Source: Giesbergeria sp. (GTDB lineage: Bacteria > Pseudomonadota > Gammaproteobacteria > Burkholderiales > Burkholderiaceae_C). Taken from it: 5,197 bases of DNA. Location of the stretch: contig JAUYGP010000347.1 of the NCBI GenBank assembly GCA_030690515.1, positions 1-5,197 of the forward strand, in the 5' to 3' direction. Below the pieces are notes generated by a model. That model saw only the letters and a list, made by a program, of their open reading frames with translations. It searched no databases and was not told the origin of the DNA. Below, one piece after another: positions 1-5,197 of the stretch (position 1 is the first letter of the stretch; every line of letters begins with the position of its first letter). The position numbers were made by a program, and so were the translations under genes.

Positions 1-834
1 CGCCAGCAGCAGCGCGGTGACCAGGTCTTGGCTGGGCAGCGTCAGGGCGACGAGCACACCCAGCGCATAACACCACATATTGGCCAGTGCGTAGCCCATC
101 CAGGTGCCCCGAAGCGCAGCGCCGCCGCTGCGGCCGTGGCGTGCATAGTCGGCCACTAGCGGCAGCCACGAAATGGGCATCGCAATCACCAGATCCAGCG
201 CGGGCATCACACCCATGCCGCCTTCGCCGCGCCGCTGCCACAATTGTTCGAACCCCTGCGCCTGGGCCAGGCCCAGAAACTGCCAGCTTAGCCACAGCAG
301 CGACAACACCACCAGCGGCAACGCCACACGGGCAATGATGCGGCGCACCAGCTGCACCATCGAGCCGCTGATCAGCAGCGTGATCACACCGCCCCACAGC
401 AGCGTGGCCAGCACCGGCCAGTAGGTTGCCGCCATCGCACCCGACTGGCGCCCGATAGACACCGTGGCGTCGCGCATTACCACCAGCTCAAACGTGCCCC
501 AGCCGATGAGCTGCACGATATTCAGCACAATCGGCAACCGTGCAAACGCGCGGCCATACACGGCGTGCATCAGCCCGGCGCTGGCCAGCCCGCTGTCGCA
601 ACCTATTTTTGCCACCCAGCCCAGCAGCCCGGCTCCGATGATGGAGCCCGCCACAATGGCCAGCACTGCCTCTTGTGTGCCCAGTGCGGGCATCAGGTAG
701 GCACCCACCTGCATCACCAAAAGGCCCACGCCCAGGCTGAACCACAACGAGGCATGGTCGTGCCAGCGGAAAACGCGCTGCGCGTTGGAAACGGGGGTCA
801 GCGCTTCATTGGTGGAAGCGGTTGCGGTGTTCAT
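1..834 (-). CDS. cytX: Hydroxymethylpyrimidine transporter CytX (NCS1 family), 5' part, runs off left edge
   Basis: This frame is open from an ATG at 834 down to base 1 with no stop, giving the first 278 residues of a protein whose family is usually about 400 or more residues long. It is a polytopic inner-membrane permease: hydrophobic segments lie near residues 30-50, 55-75, 100-120, 138-157, 168-190, 210-228 and 246-266. Residues 221-232 (ISWLPLVADYAR) match the SWxPLxxDYxR signature of NCS1 purine/cytosine/HMP permeases. The N-terminal ~25 residues are polar and cytosolic. The start is fixed by an AAGGAG five bases upstream. A TPP riboswitch in the leader argues for the thiamine-precursor (HMP) transporter CytX rather than cytosine permease CodB: it would import pyrimidine precursor when thiamine pyrophosphate is low. 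Family assignment is strong; substrate is inferred from the riboswitch. Other thiamine genes may follow beyond the left edge. Confidence 0.87.
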   Translation of the reverse strand, partial: MNTATASTNEALTPVSNAQRVFRWHDHASLWFSLGVGLLVMQVGAYLMPALGTQEAVLAIVAGSIIGAGLLGWVAKIGCDSGLASAGLMHAVYGRAFARLPIVLNIVQLIGWGTFELVVMRDATVSIGRQSGAMAATYWPVLATLLWGGVITLLISGSMVQLVRRIIARVALPLVVLSLLWLSWQFLGLAQAQGFEQLWQRRGEGGMGVMPALDLVIAMPISWLPLVADYARHGRSGGAALRGTWMGYALANMWCYALGVLVALTLPSQDLVTALLLA

Positions 835-839
835 GCGGA

Positions 840-845
840 CTCCTT
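840..845 (-). promoter_or_regulatory. Shine-Dalgarno sequence of cytX
   Basis: AAGGAG on the minus strand, five bases before the ATG at 834. It decides the start of the transporter. I see no long complementary (anti-SD) stretch in the leader beyond a four-base match in the CCCTTT of the riboswitch, so direct sequestration is not obvious. Confidence 0.7.
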
Positions 846-860
846 GGCAGCATCGGTGCA

Positions 861-894
861 AGAAAGACCCGGGCCACGCGGTCGGTGGGCGTGG
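861..894 (-). terminator. Leader hairpin between riboswitch and cytX, possible expression platform
   Basis: On the minus strand, CCACGC (894-889) can pair perfectly with GCGTGG (879-874) around a nine-base loop. It is followed by CCCGGG and then the pyrimidine-rich TCTTTCT. The position, just after the aptamer and before the start codon, fits a ligand-controlled attenuator. The T-tract is interrupted and set off from the stem by six G/C bases, so it would be a weak intrinsic terminator; it could equally act at the level of translation or Rho access. Confidence 0.35.
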
Positions 895-904
895 AATGTA
901 GAAC

Positions 905-993
905 GGGCTTCCCTGCGCGAGGATGATCTCAATCAGGTTCAAAGGGACTCTCTCAGCCCGCGCGCCAATATCGGCGTGGGGCACCCCTAGCGA
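905..993 (-). ncRNA. TPP riboswitch (THI element) controlling cytX
   Basis: Read on the minus strand, the conserved blocks of the thiamine pyrophosphate aptamer appear in order: GGGGTGCC (987-980), the P3 hairpin CGCC-GATATT-GGCG, GGCTGAGA (958-951), GAACCTGAT (940-932), a short GAG/CTC stem for P5, and CAGGGAAGCC (915-906). GCCC/GGGC close P2. The GGCTGAGA and CCTGAT blocks contain the pyrimidine- and pyrophosphate-sensing regions of this well-known class. The element lies about 70 bases upstream of a transporter start and points towards it, so it should lower cytX expression when thiamine pyrophosphate is abundant. P1 is short here (GCT with AGC is the best pairing I see). Outer edges are approximate. 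Confidence 0.95.
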
Positions 994-1023
994 ATGCACC
1001 AGCCTTGCGGTGGTGCGGGGCGG

Positions 1024-1029
1024 ATTCTA
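1024..1029 (-). promoter_or_regulatory. Candidate -10 box for the riboswitch-cytX transcript
   Basis: TAGAAT on the minus strand matches the sigma-70 -10 consensus at five of six positions. It would start transcription near 1017, about 25 bases before the aptamer, which is a sensible distance. No good -35 box is found 16-18 bases upstream, so this is only a candidate. Confidence 0.3.
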
Positions 1030-1114
1030 GCGGCAGTGGTAATCTCTTGGGTTTTGCCTAGGGTTTCCCTCCGCAGCGCCGTGGGTGCGCGGGGAGCGAA
1101 CCCCGGGCTCAGCC

Positions 1115-1120
1115 AAGGAA
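1115..1120 (+). promoter_or_regulatory. Shine-Dalgarno sequence that fixes the YebC-family start
   Basis: AAGGAA lies five bases before the ATG at 1126. The reading frame stays open upstream to an ATG at 994, but the family-typical N-terminus (MGAQWKAKGK) begins exactly at 1126, so this site selects the real start. Confidence 0.7.
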
Positions 1121-1125
1121 CTCGC

Positions 1126-1836
1126 ATGGGTGCGCAATGGAAAGCAAAGGGCAAGGCGCAGGCCGCTGACGCCCGCGGAAAGCTGTTTGGCAAGCTGGCC
1201 AAGGAAATCATGGTCGCCGCGCGCGGCGGTGCCGACCCGGCGGGCAACTCCAAGCTGCGCCTGGTGCTGGAGCAAGCGCGCAAGGTCTCCATGCCCAAAG
1301 ACACGCTGGACCGCGCTATTAAAAAGGGCGCTGGTATTGGCGGCGACGCGGCCAGCTTCGAGCATGTGGTGTACGAGGGCTTTGCCCCGCACCAGGTCGC
1401 GGTCATGGTCGAATGCCTGACCGACAACGTCAAACGCACCGCACCCGAAATGCGCGTGCTGTTTCGCAAGGGCCAGCTCGGTACCTCGGGATCGGTCGCC
1501 TGGGACTTTGACCATGTCGGCATGATTGAGGCCGAACCCGCTGCCGCCGGTGCCGATGCCGAAATGGCTGCCATCGAAGCCGGTGCGCAAGACCTTGAAC
1601 CCGGCGAAGAAGAAGGCCAAACCCTGTTCTGGACCGATCCGGCCGACCTGGACACAGTGAGTCGTGCCTTGCCTGCGCACGGTTTCACCGTGCTCTCGGT
1701 CAAGTTGGGCTACCGCCCCAAGAACCCGGTCAACCCAGCCAACCTGAGTGCTGAGGCGCTGGAGGAGGTCGAAAACTTCCTCGCGGCCATCGACGCCAAC
1801 GACGATGTACAGAACGTGTACGCCGCACTGGGCTGA
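1126..1836 (+). CDS. YebC/PmpR (TACO1, DUF28) family protein
   Basis: A full-length 236-residue member of the YebC/PmpR/TACO1 family. Hallmarks in order: basic N-terminus MGAQWKAKGK, AKEIMVAARGGADP (25-38), SMPKDTLDRAIKKGAG (55-70), YEGFAP (83-88), ECLTDN (96-101) with RT at 104-105, GSVAWDF (122-128), an acidic middle (~140-165) and DDVQNVY (226-232) near the end. It starts MGAQWK, not MAGHSKW as in the ruvC-linked YebC, so it is probably a second, paralogous copy. Members have been described as DNA-binding regulators (for example PmpR in Pseudomonas) and more recently as ribosome-associated translation factors; the sequence does not say which applies. It is cytosolic, with no membrane segment. 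It is the first gene of a five-gene unit, starting 8 bases before the J-domain gene. Start at 1126 is supported by AAGGAA and by the family N-terminus. Confidence 0.95.
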   Translation: MGAQWKAKGKAQAADARGKLFGKLAKEIMVAARGGADPAGNSKLRLVLEQARKVSMPKDTLDRAIKKGAGIGGDAASFEHVVYEGFAPHQVAVMVECLTDNVKRTAPEMRVLFRKGQLGTSGSVAWDFDHVGMIEAEPAAAGADAEMAAIEAGAQDLEPGEEEGQTLFWTDPADLDTVSRALPAHGFTVLSVKLGYRPKNPVNPANLSAEALEEVENFLAAIDANDDVQNVYAALG

Positions 1837-1844
1837 TCGGGCCG

Positions 1845-2129
1845 ATGCAAGGCGACCACTACGCAGCCCTGGGTCTTGCGGCCAACGCCACGCTGGCCGA
1901 CATCAAGCGGGCGTTTCGGCAAAAGGCCTCGTACTACCACCCTGACCGCAACACAGCGGCTGACGCAGCCTTGCGTTTTCGCGAGGTGCAACAAGCCTAC
2001 GACGTGCTCTCGGACCCCGAGCGCCGCCAGCAATACGACGACAACCGCCGCCGCAACCTGCTCGACGATCCTTTGCAATCGGCAACGGAAATCTGGCAGG
2101 CCTTCGTGCGTGAACGCAAGCTTCCATGA
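1845..2129 (+). CDS. Minimal J-domain protein (DnaJ-like Hsp70 co-chaperone)
   Basis: A 94-residue protein that is almost only a J domain. Helix I covers about residues 4-11 (DHYAALGL), helix II 16-31 (basic), the catalytic HPD tripeptide is at 32-34 followed by RN, helix III 40-57 (FREVQQAYDVLSD) and helix IV 58-66 (PERRQQYDD). The HPD loop is what stimulates the ATPase of DnaK-type Hsp70s, so it should be an active co-chaperone. There is no G/F-rich region, zinc-binding CxxCxGxG repeat or client-binding domain; only a ~28-residue tail (NRRRNLLDDPLQSATEIWQAF) remains. It is thus a type III (class C) J protein whose target must come from the tail or a partner. No strong Shine-Dalgarno is seen; its start is 8 bases after the YebC-family stop, and its own stop overlaps the next start (ATGA), so translation is probably coupled both ways. 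Confidence 0.93.
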   Translation: MQGDHYAALGLAANATLADIKRAFRQKASYYHPDRNTAADAALRFREVQQAYDVLSDPERRQQYDDNRRRNLLDDPLQSATEIWQAFVRERKLP

Positions 2130-2692
2130 AACTCTCTCGCTACTTCTCCGATTTGCGCAAAGCCTACGAGGCTGAGCTCGATGACCTGACCTCTGATTCC
2201 GAGGGCAAAGACGTGCTGAACAAGCGCCTCGCTGCAAAGCGCAGCGAAATCGGCTTTCTGGTGCAGATGTTGGACTACAGCCCCGAGATGGTGGCCGTGG
2301 TCTTCCACCGCGCGTTTCGTTTTCCCAAGCTGGCGGCCATGCAGCGTCTGCTGACATTGCCGCCCGAGGCGCTGCCCACATGGCCGGAACTGGCGGGCAC
2401 CGTGGTGCTTGAGCCCTGGGCGCAAACCGTGGCGCTCAAGGTGCTGGCAGAACCCGGCGGCGCGGCCTTCATGACCGTGGCTGCCTGCCTGGAGTGCCTG
2501 CATGCGCACGGAATAGGTTCTGCCGAGGCTGCACAAGATGCATCGGATGACGAAGAAGATCGCCGCAGTGACGAGGGCGATGACGGCGATGGCCTGAGCG
2601 CCGACGACGCCAGCGACCCACCAGATGGCCGCTCGCTCGACGAAGCCGGCGCCGACTGGCTTGCAGACCAAGGTTTCGAGCGCAAGGACTGA
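2126..2692 (+). CDS. Unrecognised 188-aa protein with acidic C-terminal region, partner of J-domain gene
   Basis: I do not recognise this family. The protein has no signal peptide or membrane segment. Residues 1-50 are charged and probably helical (MKLSRYFSDLRKAYEAELDD at the start), residues 50-128 are more hydrophobic and helical with many A and L, and residues 135-168 are a strongly acidic, probably disordered stretch rich in D, E and S. It ends with a less acidic short tail, DEAGADWLADQGFERKD, containing the only W of that region, which looks like a conserved docking peptide. The ATG overlaps the J-domain stop by four bases (ATGA), the classic arrangement for translational coupling, so its product is likely needed together with the J protein. 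Codon use is like that of its neighbours, which supports a real gene. Function is unknown; a scaffold or client adaptor is a guess. Confidence 0.85.
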   Translation: MKLSRYFSDLRKAYEAELDDLTSDSEGKDVLNKRLAAKRSEIGFLVQMLDYSPEMVAVVFHRAFRFPKLAAMQRLLTLPPEALPTWPELAGTVVLEPWAQTVALKVLAEPGGAAFMTVAACLECLHAHGIGSAEAAQDASDDEEDRRSDEGDDGDGLSADDASDPPDGRSLDEAGADWLADQGFERKD

Positions 2693-2704
2693 CACTGAGA
2701 ACGT

Positions 2705-3451
2705 ATGAACCACCTGGCATTGATTGAAAAAACCACCAGCCTGATCGCGGCTGGTGACATCGTGGGCGCCGAGAGCGCGCTGGCCGACCTGGCCGATGAG
2801 GAGGGCGACCGTGCGCTGATGGTTGTGCTCGACCAGCTCGCGCCCAAAGATGTACTGGCCGTCATGCGTGAGTACGACAGCTCCAAGGCGTCCGTCGTGA
2901 ACATGCTGGTCACACCCGAGCAGTTCGCCCGCGCCATGGTGCTGGAGAAGCAGTACAAAGACCTGATGCACCAGCATTTGCGCAACATGGTCAACGCGGT
3001 GGTTTTTCGAGAAGACGCCGATCCGCTGGAATTTTTGAACGCCATCGGCGACCTGGACGGCGGCGCCGAAGCCCTGGCCAACTACTTCACTGAAAAGTGG
3101 AGCCGCATCGAGGCCTTTGCCCGTACCGGTGTTTTTGAAGCTACCGAAGACTATGGCCTGATGCTGAGCGACGACGAGCTGCTGGCGTCGGGTTACGTGC
3201 GCCCGCGCGTCGAGCTGGACGAAGTGGCCGACCAGGACTGGATGCAGATGGCCTGGCTGCTGCGTTACGAGTGCCGCGACCTGTTTATTGAAATGCTCTT
3301 GGTACTGCGCGCCAAAGCCCGCGCGCACGACCTCGGCGAAGGTGACGAGCAGCCCGAGGAAGAGGACGACGGCAAGTTCGAGACCAGCGAGACCGACCGC
3401 GGCAAGGCCACACCGGCAGCGCGCACCTCTGACGAAGAATCGGCCATCTGA
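2705..3451 (+). CDS. Unrecognised 248-aa helical protein with acidic tail
   Basis: I do not recognise this family with confidence. It is soluble and probably nearly all helical: residues 1-80 read as short amphipathic helices (ALIEKTTSLIAAGDI, then AESALADLADEEGD, then LDQLAPKDVLAVMREYD), a rhythm that faintly recalls helical-repeat folds such as the MgtE N domain or FliG-like superhelices. Residues 80-205 are richer in aromatics and hydrophobics (YKDLMHQHLRNMVNAVV; FTEKWSRIEAFARTGVFEA; WMQMAWLLRYECRDLFIEML). From about 211 the chain becomes a disordered-looking acidic tail (EGDEQPEEEDDG) ending in TSDEESAI. It begins 12 bases after the previous stop with only a weak GAGA upstream, and its TGA shares one base with the next ATG (TGATG). 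Co-expression with the J protein and both flanking unknowns is therefore likely. No catalytic motif is visible. Confidence 0.85.
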   Translation: MNHLALIEKTTSLIAAGDIVGAESALADLADEEGDRALMVVLDQLAPKDVLAVMREYDSSKASVVNMLVTPEQFARAMVLEKQYKDLMHQHLRNMVNAVVFREDADPLEFLNAIGDLDGGAEALANYFTEKWSRIEAFARTGVFEATEDYGLMLSDDELLASGYVRPRVELDEVADQDWMQMAWLLRYECRDLFIEMLLVLRAKARAHDLGEGDEQPEEEDDGKFETSETDRGKATPAARTSDEESAI

Positions 3452-4722
3452 TGCCCGGCAGCCGTTCGCACGAAGCACCGCCGCAGGCGCTGGCCCTGCA
3501 CGATGCGCGCTCGTTTTTCGAGCGCGCGCTGGCGCACGGCGCTGACCACGGCATTCTGAGTGCCGACAAACTCGCCGCCCTGCATGCGGATGCACCCAAG
3601 GGCATGGTGCAGATTGCGCGCTATTTCGGCAGCGAGTTTTTACGCCCCGAGCTGGAGCGCGCCCGTGATCGCATCATCAACTTCGTCAGCCTGCATTTGC
3701 AGGATGCGTCGGACGGTGACCTCGCCCAGGCAGCGCAGCTGCTCGCAACGCATTCGTTGCTGTCGCGCTCCAAGGCCGGTACCGACATGCTGCGCGCCCT
3801 GATTGCCCTGCCCGAGAGCACCCACTTTGGCATGCAGGGCCAGGACGAGGCCCAGGTCTCGTTGCTGGCGCTGTGGTCGCTGCGCAGCTATGCCCAGTAC
3901 CGTGAAGAACTGGCACGGCGCAGCCGCATAGGCGAGGTAGTGCAGGCAGCGCTGTGGATTGCCAGCCACTACCAGCTGGACGACGAAGCGCTGGAAGAGG
4001 GCGGCGCCGACGCCGAAGGCGTGCTGCGCACCGCACTTGCCCTGCACGCCCTGGCCCCGCGCAGCACCGAATGGCCGAGCACGGCGACGTTTCAAAAGCT
4101 GCTTGCCGCCCGCCGCAAGGCAGGCAAAGCCGTTGCAGGTGCTGATGCGCTTGCCGTGCCCAAAGGCCTGCCAACCGCCTTGCACGCGGTGGTGGACGCG
4201 CAAAAGCCGGTCGTGCTGGCCGATTTGCAGAAGCTTCTTGACCCCGCCCGCCCGCTCGCACCGCAACTGCGCCCCATGACCGCGCTGCGCCACCGCTACT
4301 TTCTGCTCGAAGACCCGCTGGGCGAGGTGGACGAATACCTGCGCGCGGCCGCATCACTGCCGTGCGATGAGGCGCCCCCCGCCGCCGCCAGCAAAACCAG
4401 GCAACGCGCGACGCTGGGCGAGCAAGACGAAGCCGCGCTACTCACGCTGTTCCTGTGCCTGGCCACGGGCGTGCCCAAGAAAACACTGCTGCCCGAAAAA
4501 ACCGCCAAAACGTTGGTGCGCAAGCTGCGCAGCAAAGGCTGGCAGCCGGAACTGGCCGACGCCTTCATCCGCGAACACGCCCCCGAAGTGCACCGCGCCG
4601 ACTACCTCGCGCTGTGGCAAGGCTTTGTTTCTGAAGCCCGTGCCACGCTGCAAGACGACCACGACTACGGTTTGGGCGACGCGCTGGCGCTGCTGCGGCG
4701 CGAGTGCCACGTCAGCGACTAA
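3451..4722 (+). CDS. Unrecognised 423-aa helical protein, last gene of the operon
   Basis: I do not recognise this family. It is the largest product of the unit and appears cytosolic and all-alpha: no signal peptide and no convincing membrane helix. Residues 15-110 look like one helical block (FFERALAHGADHGILSADKL; MVQIARYFGSEFLRPELER; LAQAAQLLATHSLLSRSKAG). Residues 130-200 are a second (SLLALWSLRSYAQYREELAR; VVQAALWIASHYQLDDEALE). A basic, alanine-rich segment around 218-235 and a proline/alanine linker around 304-320 separate it from a C-terminal block, 325-423 (LLTLFLCLATGVPKKTLLP; WQPELADAFIREHAPEVHRADYLALWQGF). There is no metal-binding cluster, P-loop or nuclease motif. The start shares its A with the stop of the preceding gene (TGATG), which decides the start and implies re-initiation of ribosomes. 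A palindromic repeat begins a few bases after the stop. The role is unknown; the context suggests a partner of the J protein. Confidence 0.88.
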   Translation: MPGSRSHEAPPQALALHDARSFFERALAHGADHGILSADKLAALHADAPKGMVQIARYFGSEFLRPELERARDRIINFVSLHLQDASDGDLAQAAQLLATHSLLSRSKAGTDMLRALIALPESTHFGMQGQDEAQVSLLALWSLRSYAQYREELARRSRIGEVVQAALWIASHYQLDDEALEEGGADAEGVLRTALALHALAPRSTEWPSTATFQKLLAARRKAGKAVAGADALAVPKGLPTALHAVVDAQKPVVLADLQKLLDPARPLAPQLRPMTALRHRYFLLEDPLGEVDEYLRAAASLPCDEAPPAAASKTRQRATLGEQDEAALLTLFLCLATGVPKKTLLPEKTAKTLVRKLRSKGWQPELADAFIREHAPEVHRADYLALWQGFVSEARATLQDDHDYGLGDALALLRRECHVSD

Positions 4723-4736
4723 GTTGAAGCTCGTTT

Positions 4737-4785
4737 ATTGATAGCTGCTAGCGCTTACCCAGTAAGCGCTAGAGCCTGTTTTGCC
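4737..4785. repeat. Comamonadaceae-type dispersed palindromic repeat
   Basis: The core is a perfect inverted repeat: CTAGCGCTTA (4748-4757) and TAAGCGCTAG (4763-4772), extendable by one C-G pair to leave a three-base loop. It is flanked on the left by TTGATAGCTG and on the right by AGAGCCTGTTTTGCCC. From memory, this core with its GATAGCTG left flank recurs between genes in many Acidovorax, Rhodoferax and Polaromonas genomes. Only one copy is inside this window, so the repeat status rests on that recollection. It sits between the operon and a gene-poor stretch, the usual setting for such elements. Confidence 0.7.
4748..4782 (+). terminator. Possible transcription terminator formed by the palindrome
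   Basis: The 10-11 bp stem begins 26 bases after the TAA of the last operon gene, and TTTT (4779-4782) follows it after a six-base gap. The stem is about half GC and the U-tract is short and displaced, so termination may be partial; the palindrome could also protect the mRNA 3' end. Confidence 0.45.
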
Positions 4786-5197
4786 CAATTATCGACATGC
4801 CCGCCTGTGTGCTACAGGGCAGGAGCGCGTCTCGTCAGCTTATGTTCCCTGGAGAGGATGGCGATGGGATTGCGGCCAAGAACGGCAGTGTGAGGCGCTG
4901 CGTTGGGTGTGTGTTTCCCCGCGATGTGGATACCCCGGTGGGTGTCGAATGGAGGGAGCGGCGACGGCACATGGGTTGCAGCAGTCCATTTTTGGCTTCG
5001 CCGCGCTCCGAGAACACCGCCTTCCTGCCCCATGGCCAAGCTATGGAGCAGCAAATCCGGAAAAAACGGTCCTTGTTGGGGCTGGTTTTGGTGAACCCTT
5101 TGGTGTTCGCCATCGGCGCTCCAGGTCGGACGGCCTTCTAGTCCAAGAACCCGCCGCTCTTCCAGGATCGCTATCTTGAGAGAAGCGAGACGTGAGC
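4783..5197. other. Stretch without a supportable gene
   Basis: About 415 bases follow the repeat in which I see no recognisable gene, RNA or mobile element. Base composition appears less GC-rich than the operon and lacks its regular third-position G/C. Short ORFs exist on both strands (for example 4797-5141 plus, 114 codons; 5113-4835 minus, 92 codons, with a GGAG five bases before its ATG), but they overlap each other, are rich in R, S, P and W, and resemble no family I know. The region may be intergenic, a decayed gene or part of another family-specific repeat. The final bases could lie just upstream of, or at, the start of a gene beyond the right edge (GTG at 5192). Confidence 0.5.

Noticed and set aside
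244..256. GTTCGAAC, resembling a tRNA T-arm
   Set aside because: There is no matching acceptor stem or other tRNA arms around it, and it lies within the transporter coding frame.
488..745. 85-codon minus-strand frame inside the transporter
   Set aside because: It is an out-of-frame shadow; the real frame is continuous from 834 to base 1 and has membrane segments and the SWxPLxxDYxR motif.
565..990. 141-codon plus-strand frame across the transporter start and riboswitch
   Set aside because: It is antisense to the cytX start and the TPP aptamer, both firmly identified, and resembles no protein.
1005..1045. Possible sigma-70 promoter for the plus-strand operon (TTGCGG, TAATCT)
   Set aside because: The -10 match is poor and the spacing of the boxes is wrong; nothing better was found by eye.
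994..1125. In-frame N-terminal extension of the YebC-family protein from ATG 994 (280 aa)
   Set aside because: The family N-terminus begins exactly at 1126 with a Shine-Dalgarno in front; the extension matches nothing in the family and abuts the riboswitch.
987..1703. 238- and 217-codon minus-strand frames opposite the YebC-family gene
   Set aside because: The plus strand encodes an unmistakable full-length family member; the antisense frames show no known motif.
1997..3595. 532-codon open frame on the minus strand
   Set aside because: It lies antisense to three plus-strand genes with good operon spacing and overlaps; the translation is rich in H, Q, R, V and G with no domain, as expected of a high-GC shadow frame.
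5192..5197. GTG near the right edge as the start of a new gene
   Set aside because: Only two codons are visible and the upstream GAGAGAA is not a convincing ribosome binding site.

Overview
The window reads as chromosomal DNA of a high-GC betaproteobacterium, most likely of the family Comamonadaceae (Acidovorax / Rhodoferax / Polaromonas relatives). The reasons are the strong GC bias at third codon positions, the style of the encoded proteins, and a palindromic intergenic element around 4737-4785 whose core (GATAGCTGCTAGCGCTTA, then its mirror TAAGCGCTAG) I recognise from memory as a dispersed repeat of that family. No database could be searched.

Left part (1-1030, minus strand): the 5' 278 codons of a cytX-type hydroxymethylpyrimidine transporter of the NCS1 family run off the left edge. 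A clear TPP riboswitch (about 905-993) precedes it, followed by a leader hairpin and a good Shine-Dalgarno sequence. This is a thiamine-salvage unit switched off by thiamine pyrophosphate; further thi genes may lie beyond the left edge.

Central part (1126-4722, plus strand): five genes in the same direction, packed like one operon. They are a YebC/PmpR-family protein (236 aa), a minimal J-domain protein (94 aa), and three proteins I do not recognise (188, 248 and 423 aa). Gaps are 8 nt, a 4-nt ATGA overlap, 12 nt and a 1-nt TGATG overlap, which suggests translational coupling. The three unknown proteins look soluble and mostly helical; the first two end in very acidic tails. A ribosome- or DNA-associated factor, an Hsp70 co-chaperone and three unknown partners in one unit is the best candidate here for an undescribed system, perhaps a dedicated DnaK-client or co-translational chaperone module. 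That role is inference from gene order.

Right part (4723-5197): the palindromic repeat closes the operon and may act as its terminator. The last ~415 bases hold no gene I can support. They look less GC-rich than the operon and have only short, unconvincing ORFs on both strands.
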